Origin: CAYWNA01 sp964459305
GTDB taxonomy: Bacteria; Planctomycetota; Planctomycetia; Pirellulales; Pirellulaceae
Length of the DNA: 64,000 nt
Reading direction: 5' to 3'
Assembly (NCBI GenBank): GCA_964459305.1
Contig: CAYWNA010000033.1
Span: 1-64,000, forward strand
The position numbers and the translations under genes are program-made. The notes under the pieces are model-generated. The model saw only the letters and a list, made by a program, of their open reading frames with translations, did no database searches and had not been told where the DNA came from. Shown piece after piece: positions 10,301 to 18,400 of the stretch. The stretch's first letter is position 1; every line of letters begins with the position of its first letter.

Positions 10301-11592
10301 ACGTCGTGTCCGGCCCGTGCGGCCGTGATGCCACCTTTCTCGCCACGCCAGCTCATTACCACAGCCCCAGGCGCAAGACCGCCTTCGAGAATCTCGTCCC
10401 AACCGACCAGCCTTCGGCCATGTTCGGTCAGATACGCGTCGATCTGTCGGGTAAACCACGCCTGAAGTTCCGCCTCATCCTTCAGATCCAAATCGACGAT
10501 CATCTGCTGAATTTCTTCGCTGGCCTTCCACTGCGTCTTGTGCGCCTCGTCGCCGCCGATGTGGATGTAGCGACTTGGGAACATATCCATGACTTCCTTC
10601 AATACGTCCCTGCAAAACGCAATCGTCTCCGGTCGCGGTGCCAAGATATCGTCGCTGATGCCCCAGTGTGTCCACGGCTTGATCCCCTTTTGTTTCTCTG
10701 GAAAGACACCGAGGTGGGGATAGGCCGCGATTGCCGCCCGGGCGTGTCCGGGCATTTCGATCTCGGGCATGATCGTGATGTGGCGATCTGCCGCGTACGC
10801 GACGATTTCGTGGATGTCTTCCTGTGTGTAAAAGCCGCCGCGCCGTTTGCCATCAAATTGCCATGGCTTGTCTCTATAGTGGCCGATCAGCGTTTCGTCA
10901 CGCCACGCGCCGACTTCGGTCAGACGCGGGTACTTCTTGATCTCAATCCGCCATCCCTGATCGTCCGTCAGGTGCAGTTGCAGGCGATTGAACTTGTGCA
11001 AGGCCATCGCGTCGATGAACCGCAGCACATCTGCCTTGGGAAGAAAGTGTCGCGCGGGATCGAGCAGCAACCCGCGCCATCGTAGCCGCGGAAAATCGGT
11101 GATCTCCACGCAAGGGATCAACCACTCGGCATCTGCGACCGGCCCTCGGCGAAACGCCGAGGGCGGCAACAATTGACGCAGCGTCTGAATGCCGAAGAAC
11201 AACCCGGCCGGTCCAGCCGCGCGCACATCAATCCGTTTCGTCGTCGCCTTAAGAGTATATCCCTCCTGCCCAAGCTCTTCTGCCAATGCCATATCCAGCC
11301 CCAGCTCAACGACGCCATCGGCCGACGCTGCTGCCTCAATCACCTCCAACCGAAATCCCATCGCCGGTGCCAACGCATCGGCCAACTTCGACGCATCCCC
11401 CTTTGCCTGGCCGACGGCAACCACCTGCGTCGCCGACGAGAGCCGAAACACGCCTTCCCCTGCCTTCATCGCCACCGGTTGCGGGATCACCGCCGGCGGA
11501 AATCCCGATACCAATTCGCCCTCGCCAGATACCGGCGTTGACGCCAAACAGCCGAGTACAACCAACACCTGTTTCACTGCGATGCGATTCAT
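7396..11592 (-). CDS. Bimodular GH20 beta-hexosaminidase / GH89 alpha-N-acetylglucosaminidase with discoidin tail
   Basis: 1398-aa exported enzyme with a signal peptide (MNRIAVKQVLVVLGCLAS). Residues about 30-500 form a GH20 module: an alpha/beta N-domain, then a barrel with the catalytic Asp-Glu pair in HIGGDEAH (D348-E349). Residues about 570-1240 form a GH89 (NAGLU-type) module: FNYCC-like and WDWDQWEELIDWMALNGIN segments, ADTFIEMTPP with E840 and LGFVNEGLGYNP with E971. The 131-residue separation is close to that of the two catalytic glutamates in human NAGLU. A discoidin/CBM32-like domain (WWQVDLEKPTTVGRVVV) ends the protein at about 1265-1398. Predicted to release terminal beta-linked GlcNAc/GalNAc and alpha-linked GlcNAc from glycans. 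Both active sites look intact, so the fusion is probably functional. Confidence 0.88.
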   Translation of the reverse strand: MNRIAVKQVLVVLGCLASTPVSGEGELVSGFPPAVIPQPVAMKAGEGVFRLSSATQVVAVGQAKGDASKLADALAPAMGFRLEVIEAAASADGVVELGLDMALAEELGQEGYTLKATTKRIDVRAAGPAGLFFGIQTLRQLLPPSAFRRGPVADAEWLIPCVEITDFPRLRWRGLLLDPARHFLPKADVLRFIDAMALHKFNRLQLHLTDDQGWRIEIKKYPRLTEVGAWRDETLIGHYRDKPWQFDGKRRGGFYTQEDIHEIVAYAADRHITIMPEIEMPGHARAAIAAYPHLGVFPEKQKGIKPWTHWGISDDILAPRPETIAFCRDVLKEVMDMFPSRYIHIGGDEAHKTQWKASEEIQQMIVDLDLKDEAELQAWFTRQIDAYLTEHGRRLVGWDEILEGGLAPGAVVMSWRGEKGGITAARAGHDVIMAPTSHTYFDYYQGPRESEPLAIGGYLPLEKVYQYEPIPAALTPEQVKHVLGGQAQLWREYIPDAKHLQYMAFPRACALSEVLWSPSEDRNYDLFLLRLDQHLLRLEAAEVNFRPLDRKPISWRGRTDANAPRAARGLLERLLPQYVDRFIFEVIRPVHGRDVFEIESRGEKIVIRGNTAIAMATGLNWYLKHHCHCHVSWYGNQLNLPEPLPTVRPKVRRVSWTRYRYFLNYCCFGYSLPWWDWDQWEELIDWMALNGINAPLSVTGQEAVWQAVCRRLDMSDEQIKQFLAGPPYLPFQWMGCLDGWGGPLPQSWIDRREDLQRQIVARERELGMTPVLQGFTGHVPGAVAEKSPDAKLHRIHWIEWHTNLLNPLDPLFPKIARLFMEEQTKRFGTDHLYAADTFIEMTPPSGELDDLARLSRAIYNGMAKTDPQAVWVLQGWTFSFKRSFWTQPRIQAFLKAIPDDRMLVLDLFCETNPVWNKTEAFFGKPWVWCNIQNFGRTIHLGGAMPRINQDLHAARRDSKGGKLMGLGFVNEGLGYNPVVFDLMYESAWRNDPVDLDQWVCDYAHHRYGRSSADAERAWKLLKDTVYTAPHRTRSIIDTAPSLNPGRSAPYNNAQVAQAWQALLDASEDVGDVDTYRFDLVNVSRQALSNHAADLQIEVVKAYRAKDQQAFKQASQRFLQLIRDLDELLATRGEFLLGRCLEDAKRWGETDAERERFEWNARRVLTLWGEGPPIDDYARKEWSGLFSGYYLKRWEWFLDELSQSLKNEKPFDKKAFDQKLRPWMAGWSDQRETYPTEPRGDSVAVARRLWEKYARAFEPDSISLTTGKPVTCSHALPPYPVHLANDGWARNTDRFWATDVTTDKAAWWQVDLEKPTTVGRVVVVGYFGDKRYYGFTVETSLDGKKWTMVADRCDNQEPSTAEGYTCAFDPRAVRYIRVTMPHNSANTGRHLVEVMAFGR

Positions 11593-11771
11593 GAGTCACC
11601 CTGGTTTCACCAAAAGAGTCAGCCAGTAGTCTGTTATAGGTCCCTCGCTCCAAATCTTACCGCGGATTCTGAGCTGCACAATCAGCGAGAAAGAGAACTG
11701 GACGGAGTGAGTTCGCTCCGGATCGGACCGCGTGTGGATTTCACCGAGTGGCGATGCCGAATGGGCTTGTT

Positions 11772-14729
11772 TTAGGGTGCGTCCTGCTTCGGCGCATTGC
11801 CCGTGTCTGCCAACAGGTAGCCGGCCCAGAAGAATGGGTGATCGGCCTTGAGCTCTTGGCGCAGGTTAGATGCGTTGACGCGAGGCTCTAGTTCCGGATC
11901 GACAACGGTGCCTCGCGCCAGTCGAACGCTGCGCTGCCAAGCCTCGGCTGCCGGGGCGAAGGGAAGCTCCTGAGCGTATTCCCGGATGAGATCAAACGTG
12001 GACTGACCGCCGACCGGCCAACGGCTTAGAAGCACCGAATGCGATCCCGATGCCATCAGTCCGCAAACGCCCAGGAATACCTCGGTGCCCGTGCCTCCGC
12101 GTTTCAACGCGTTTTCGGCCGGAGTGTGCCAGCCGGGCAAGACGAGCTGAGACGGCCCATGCCAGGGCAGGGCCAGCCAACTGTCCAGACTGTCACCTGG
12201 TTTGGCGCGATCCAGATACATGGGCGACCAGCCATACGCGCTACGTGCATTCCGCTCCAAATCGTTCAGCACAATGGCGCGGTCACACACCGCGGCAAGA
12301 TATCCGGACGGTGCCGGAAGTCGAATCGCCAAACGGCTGGAACCAGGAAGAACCGCGCGGATATCCTCGAACGCATCGGCTGTGATCTGAACGTCCTGGC
12401 CAGGCAACATCCTGCCCGTGACCACCGCCGTTCTCGCATCTGGCTTGTGTCCTCGTCCATCGCCATTGGCCAACGACAGGGTAGGAACATAGCGGACCCG
12501 CGTTTCAGAAATCAGAGGCCGACTGTTAGCCCCGTCGGCGATCTGCAGAGCCTCGAAGGGCACGTACCATAGAGGGCCGTCGGGCACAACTACAACCTCG
12601 TTGTACTCAGCCCAGTTTTCCGCGGTGGCGTTATTCGACAGTTGTGTAAGCAGTTCGGCCGCCGTCTTCTTCCACGAAGCGTCCTGCAACTTCGCCAGAT
12701 CCAGCGGGACCTTCCTGTCGCTCAAGCCGATCTGCTTGAGCAGTTCAGTGATTTGACCCACGACTTTCGCCGGACTCTCCACTTGCCAGACAGCGCGGTT
12801 TCCCTTTGCCAGCGCGAATCCCGCGACATACCGATCCGTGGCAAGGTAAGCCAGAATCAATTGATTTTCGGGCATTGCCTGCTGGACGTCCTTCAAGCTC
12901 CGCAGCGGTGGGAACACCAACTCGGAAGGTTCGCGTCGCAAAGCGAGGCCGCGCAAGATGACCTCTTGAGCGGTGCTGATTTCGGCCAGTTGCTCGAAAA
13001 GCTGGGTCTGCTGCTTAATCTGGTTTGCTTCATCGGGGGCCAGTGGCAACGCCTCCAGCCCTTTGCGCAGGGCAGCCGCCTGGGTCGATAGCTTGGCATA
13101 GTTCGGGTACCTGCCAAGTAGATCCTGACGCTGCAAACGCGCCTGTTGGCTGAGCTCGCCTTCCGGCGCCTCCAGAATCCATCGCAGGGCAATCAGCCGG
13201 CCGCCCATGGGCAACGTGCTGAAAAACCGGTGGCGGCGAATCCGATCGGAAATTTCGATCGCCTTCTCCTGGTCGTTCCGTTTCAGGGCCACATCGAACC
13301 AATGCTGCAACGGGCCGGGATGAGGTGTCACAGTCACCGCCAGTGTTTCCATCGGTTCGACGGTCCAATCGCTGGCCGTCGGCTCTCGCAAGACTTCGCT
13401 GAACAGAAGATCGGCTACTCGCTCGCTAATGGTCCCGGCCGCATAGTACGTATCAGCCAAGCCAATCTGGAACAGCCGCCGGGAACTGGCCTTTTGGACC
13501 GTCATGGCAGCAGCCAACTCGGTACCTCCGGCGGTCAGGTTGGCGCGCTGGAAATTGACGATGGCGGATTGGTAGTTGAAACGCGCACCGAATATGCCGT
13601 TGCGCATTTCTCGCGTGCCAACGGCCTGGCGGGCTTGGCCCAGCAGCCTCATGGCCTGGGCCGTGTCTCCCATGGCAGCGTAGTTCTCGGCCGCCATCAA
13701 CAACAGGTCAGCCTGCAGCGCCCGGGAATAACGTCGTGCCCACGCTGACGCCGGTCCAAGCGGCGCATAGAGTCCTTTCTGCCCAGAGACCAGATGCGTG
13801 ACCAGGCCACCCCGAAACGCCTCTTGCATGACGTCATACTGATCGAAAGCGGCGGCGGTGAAAGTCGCTTCGAGAAAAGACGTAGCCGCCGTGTTGTACT
13901 GACCCTGCTCGAACGCCAGTCTGCCGAGTTCCAACAGACCCATGGCCGTGAGTTCGTGATCGTACTGCCCCGCCAACATCAGCGATTTCGTCAGCTCAGA
14001 AACGGCCTGCTGTGTTTTGCCAGTCGACGCGTAAGCCATTCCCAACTGGGAGCTTATCCAACCCTGCGACCAATGATTGGGCCGTGTCGGTCGGCGAGAC
14101 AGAAGCGACAACGCTTGCCCCGTTAGCTCATGGTGCTGGCAAACCGGCCCCATGATCTCCCGGCGACGGCGGATCGAAAGCGCGGTGCACCGGAGGATTT
14201 CCTTCACGTTCAACTGATAGAACTCCGGCGCAAGGACGGGGCCGCCACGCCTGAGCACGTCCTGATTATCCAACCGCCCCTGAAGGCTCACCATGGTGTC
14301 CGGAATACGCGCCAAACGAGTGTTCCGCTTGCTGACACCCCAGGTGATTGTGTTGCGCACCGCGGACGCGGACGGCTGGATCATCTCTGGGAATTCCACC
14401 CGCAACAGCCAGTTGCTGTGGAAGGCGGCCAGTTTCAAGGCTGAGTCATACTGCGCGAGGGCTCTCGGAATATCCGCCATTTTGTAGTAGCACTCGCCTA
14501 CCATCGTGTGATAGCAGATCGAATCCACCCACAAGCCTTCCGTGCTCCGGACGCCGCCGCGGGCAGCCGCCTGAAACGTCTCAAGCGCCGTAGCATAGTC
14601 GCCTTCATAATAAGGGCTAAAAGCGATGTAGTACTCCCGCGGAGGGAATACCGTCTCGCGCTGGGCAACGGCGGAGGTCGCAGCCCCAAACACCACCAAG
14701 ACGGATAGCCATCTGGCGTGAACAGACAT
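11772..14729 (-). CDS. Secreted TPR protein with degenerate CHAT domain
   Basis: 985 aa from an ATG at 14729, chosen because AAGGA lies 8 nt upstream and a signal peptide follows directly (MSVHARWLSVLVVFGAATSAVA); an ATG at 14771 would put this inside the protein. The N-terminal two thirds is an alpha-helical solenoid with TPR-like pairs (for example YEGDYATALETFQAA, GQYNTAATSFLEA, MGDTAQAMRLLGQA). The C-terminal third is a CHAT (caspase-like) domain recognisable from VVVPDGPLWYVPFEAL and the closing SVLLSRWPVGG. The usual His-Gly block is missing (AIVLNDLE in its place) and the Cys region reads VCGLMASG with C889. It is therefore probably not an active protease and may serve as a binding scaffold. 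The gene is followed by 180 bp without recognised features. Confidence 0.75.
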   Translation of the reverse strand: MSVHARWLSVLVVFGAATSAVAQRETVFPPREYYIAFSPYYEGDYATALETFQAAARGGVRSTEGLWVDSICYHTMVGECYYKMADIPRALAQYDSALKLAAFHSNWLLRVEFPEMIQPSASAVRNTITWGVSKRNTRLARIPDTMVSLQGRLDNQDVLRRGGPVLAPEFYQLNVKEILRCTALSIRRRREIMGPVCQHHELTGQALSLLSRRPTRPNHWSQGWISSQLGMAYASTGKTQQAVSELTKSLMLAGQYDHELTAMGLLELGRLAFEQGQYNTAATSFLEATFTAAAFDQYDVMQEAFRGGLVTHLVSGQKGLYAPLGPASAWARRYSRALQADLLLMAAENYAAMGDTAQAMRLLGQARQAVGTREMRNGIFGARFNYQSAIVNFQRANLTAGGTELAAAMTVQKASSRRLFQIGLADTYYAAGTISERVADLLFSEVLREPTASDWTVEPMETLAVTVTPHPGPLQHWFDVALKRNDQEKAIEISDRIRRHRFFSTLPMGGRLIALRWILEAPEGELSQQARLQRQDLLGRYPNYAKLSTQAAALRKGLEALPLAPDEANQIKQQTQLFEQLAEISTAQEVILRGLALRREPSELVFPPLRSLKDVQQAMPENQLILAYLATDRYVAGFALAKGNRAVWQVESPAKVVGQITELLKQIGLSDRKVPLDLAKLQDASWKKTAAELLTQLSNNATAENWAEYNEVVVVPDGPLWYVPFEALQIADGANSRPLISETRVRYVPTLSLANGDGRGHKPDARTAVVTGRMLPGQDVQITADAFEDIRAVLPGSSRLAIRLPAPSGYLAAVCDRAIVLNDLERNARSAYGWSPMYLDRAKPGDSLDSWLALPWHGPSQLVLPGWHTPAENALKRGGTGTEVFLGVCGLMASGSHSVLLSRWPVGGQSTFDLIREYAQELPFAPAAEAWQRSVRLARGTVVDPELEPRVNASNLRQELKADHPFFWAGYLLADTGNAPKQDAP

Positions 14730-14943
14730 CCACTCAATCCTTGATGCTAGCAGTCCTCGAAACGCCATCACTGCAAGCGGCGACGACGTACCTTGCCCGG
14801 TTTTTCATAATCATAGCGAATCGGAACAGAAAGGACGGGGAGTCGGCCAAAGTTTTTAGCGGTTTCATCAAAGAAGCCGTTCTAGTCGGTCGATAGAGAA
14901 AGTGATGACTTTTCCGGTTACGCGGACCGTAGGGAGTTTGCGG

Positions 14944-15192
14944 ATGATGATGGCAAAAACGACCAAGAAGTGGCTTCAAATGGTTCTTTGTTTACTTGGT
15001 CTGGCTGCGGCCGTCAGCTCAACCGGCTGTCAAGCTAATATAGGCGGACAGACTCTGCCTAGCCCCTACTATCTCAAGGACGATGTCCAGTATTATCCTC
15101 CGGGCACGGAATTCAAGCTCTCGCGCGAGGCAGCTCAAATGAAAGCCTACAAAGCCGAGCAGGAATTGCAGCGGACGATACAACAGCCGTAG
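14944..15192 (+). CDS. Small lipoprotein, function unknown
   Basis: 82 aa starting at the first of three consecutive ATGs (14944), with AGGGAG about 7 nt upstream. The sequence is a short basic n-region, a hydrophobic stretch (MVLCLLGLAAAVSS) and a lipobox-like STGC, then a mature part of about 60 residues (PSPYYLKDDVQYYPPGTEF) ending in a helical, charged tail. Small lipoproteins with a PSPYYLxDDVQYYPxGxEF-like core are familiar in planctomycetes but have no known role. It is transcribed divergently from the CHAT gene. Confidence 0.7.
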   Translation: MMMAKTTKKWLQMVLCLLGLAAAVSSTGCQANIGGQTLPSPYYLKDDVQYYPPGTEFKLSREAAQMKAYKAEQELQRTIQQP

Positions 15193-15271
15193 TGGCATCC
15201 CAACTTAACATCTCGTTCTTCTCGCCTTTCTTGGCAAGCTGGGGTGCGCAAATCCTGTGGCGAACGCTGTA

Positions 15272-15331
15272 GTAGCTGAATTCTCAAGAATTCAAAGAGT
15301 CGCCATTCTGACTTCTTGAGAATTCAGCTAC
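15272..15331. repeat. REPIN-like inverted pair with GTAG heads
   Basis: The left arm (15272-15293) reads GTAG, CT, then a small hairpin GAATTC-TCAA-GAATTC. The right arm, read on the other strand from 15331, gives the same head and hairpin with one mismatch in the stem. The outermost 19 bp of the arms are perfect inverted copies. Each arm is thus a GTAG-headed hairpin, the architecture of REP sequences. It lies between the lipoprotein and the 1764-aa kinase. Confidence 0.7.
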
Positions 15332-15409
15332 GTGCCGGAAAGAGTGGACACGCGCTACCCCAGCGAGCATTGCAGGGGCTTAGTCTGGCCACTATGTTAA
15401 ACAGGTTGG

Positions 15410-18400
15410 ATGCATTCCGTTTTGCATCCGTTTGCCCGCCCTACTCATCAAACATACATATCGCAGGTAGTCGTGCTCCGTCGTGGCGAAAAGATCGCTG
15501 GCTACACGCTGGAACAGAGGCTCGGCAGCGGCAATTACGGCGAGGTCTGGCGCGCCTCGGCCGGAGGCGCCCTCGCCGCTCTGAAGTTCATCGCTTTGGG
15601 CAACCGAGCAGGCTACCGAGAGTGGAGTGGAGTCCGCCGTGTTCGTCGCGTTCAGCACAAGAACCTAATGCCAATTACGGGCATCTGGATGCTGGACGAA
15701 GACGGCGAAGTTCTCAGTGACGAACTCGTCGATCGCTATGACGAGGAGAAACAGTCCACAGAGGATACTCTCACGCCGGATCAACTTCTCCGTCGTCCAG
15801 CCATCCTTGTCGTGGCGATGTTGTTGGCCGACATGAACCTGAGCCAGCGGGCCGAGAAGTGTCAGGAAGAAGGGTCGGGCGGTGGAATCCCAGTTGACGA
15901 ACTGCTGGATTACATGAGGCAGTCCGCCGAAGGAATCGATTTTCTGAGTGCAAAGCAGCACGATTTGGGAGAAGGGGTGCAGTCTATTCAGCACCTGGAC
16001 ATCAAGCCGGAGAATATCGTGCTTCGCGGCGGCTCGGTGCTGATCTGTGATTTCGGGCTCGCGCAAACCATGGGCGAAGCGGATCTGACGGTGACCAGCA
16101 AGCTGGGAACGCTGGCCTACATTTCGCCGGAATGTCTCGATCAGAAGCCCAGTCTTTGGTCTGACCAATACTCGCTGGCTTGCAGCTACTACAAGCTCCG
16201 GACCGAGCAGTGGCCTTTCGACGCAGATTCTTCCGAACTCAAATTGATGCAAGCCCATTTGAACGGCCAACTGGACCTGTCTTGCCTGCCGGAAGCGGAA
16301 CGTAAGGTGATTCGCCGCGCAGTCTCCACGAATCCGAAACACCGGTTCCCTTCTTCGACGGAAATGGTCGCTGCTCTGGATGCAGCGGTCCACCCGGTCA
16401 AGAAGAAGCCGGAAGAACGCCCTAGGCGGTCTTGGCCAGCGTATGCCGCTCTGGCTCTCGCCTTTGCTGCCATTGCCGCATTCGTCTGGGGCGTCGTGAA
16501 CCGGCAATCGAATCCTTCCGGAAACGGCCAGTCGCAAACCCAGACCAGTGGATCGTCGGTGGAGCAGGAGATCGAGAATGCCATTGCCGCGGGCCAGTAT
16601 CAAGAGGCCATTGATGGCGCGGCGGAAATGCCGGCGACAACACAACAGGAATTCATCGCCAAGATCATCCGGCACTGGGCTGCCCGCGTGCATGAGAAGA
16701 ACGAAAAGGGCTTCCTGGCTTCCCTGCGCGAGCTTCAGCAAGTTGCTGCTTCCGGCGCCGACAGCCAAACCGACAGCATCTACGGGAAAGCCATTGAAAA
16801 ATGGTTGTCCGACAATCCATCGCGTGAGAGTACTTCGCGAATCCGACTCCTGAACGAAATCCTCGCCGCACTCTACCAGGGCGCCGCCGTCAATGAGACC
16901 CTGGTCGGAGATCGCGACGGACTGCTCGGAAAGATCGACGATGAAGCGATGGCTCTGCTATCGGAAAGCCGAGTCGATGACGCCCGAGCAAAATGGAGTG
17001 TGCTCGAAACGTTCGGTGAAGGGTGGCAAGCGAAGGCTTTGCTTGGCTCGGCGCTGGCGGATGTGTTGGTGCAGGATTGGCCGTCGCTCGCGGAGACGTT
17101 GGACAAGGTGGAAAACGGGCTCAAGGGCTCCGGTTCCACTTTGCCACCGGCCGACGAGGTCCGCTATCTGACAATGCAGGCGCTGTGTGCATGGCATGCG
17201 GACGGCACGGCGAACCGTTTTGTCGCCGTCCTATCAATGGCCCACGGACTCTCGCAGAATCAACAGACCGAACGCTTTCTCCCCAACTGGCCGGTGTTGG
17301 CGTCGCAGCATGAGGTCTTGCTCGACGGTCTCATCGAAGAGGGCTTGCAGCGATTGGAGGCGGATGAAGGTCTATCGGAGGCGGATCAAGAAAGACTCAA
17401 CGACATATCGGCAGGTCTTCTTGAGCTTTCGCGGAAGCGAGTTCAGGCAGAGGCACTGGTTAAACAAATACCCGGCGATCCGGAGTCACTCGACAAGGCA
17501 CAATCGCTCCTCGAAAACCTTGATGCGGAGGTTGAACAACGGCTTCGCCAGTATGAGGACCAGGGGCAGGACGCTCCGGATCGTCTTGTCCTGCTCCGTG
17601 ACAAAGCGAGTCTGCTAAGCTTGCGCGTGGCATTGCGCGATCCGAGCCAACCGGCAAAGGAAGCGTTCGAAACGTGGCGTCAGAACACACCGCCCGATCC
17701 GCGTTTGCCGCTGCCCGACCTTTGTCAGGACCTGGTCGGGCGCCTCGAACGAGAGGTGCTGGGCGAGACCGCAACGTTGCCACTGCTGGACCTGACAGCC
17801 ATCCTGCAATTCCTCAAGTCGATTTCCGCAGCGGGCACCGAATCGCCACCGATGGCCACGCTACGAAGACGAGCGGAAGGAATCTCCATTGCGCAGAGAC
17901 TCGTGGATCCGGAGCTCGACTACGATGAGTTGGCCGCCGCATGTCGCGGCGCCGCGGGTACCACGCCACCCGACAGCCTCATAGACGCATTGGCGGTCCT
18001 CGCGGGCTGGGAGTGCCAACTGGCAACAACCGACGGGCTGACAAGCGCACAAGCCAAGGAACTGGCTGTCCACAAGCCAGCGCTCGATCTGTTGTCACGT
18101 CACCTAACGAGCACTCCGACATCCAGGCTGCGCGGCTACCTCGATTACCTGGCGGGACTGTTCAGGCAGCGGACCGTGAAATCGCGATCTCTCCCATTGA
18201 ATGAACAGGTGAAGGCGTACGCCGAGGCCGCTACAACCTTGACTGGCGCGATGGACGATGGCGAAGACGGGGTCCTGCCGGCGATCTTCGAAGCCCACCG
18301 GCGGAAGGAAATTGCGTCTGGTGTCCTTCTCGGGGCAGTAGATATTTCCGTCAACGCAACTCGACGGCAACTGGGCACTTCCCCATTCTACGGTCAGAAC

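Noticed and set aside
9703..11085. 460-codon plus-strand open frame
   Set aside because: Antisense shadow of the GH20/GH89 gene, whose catalytic motifs are on the other strand.
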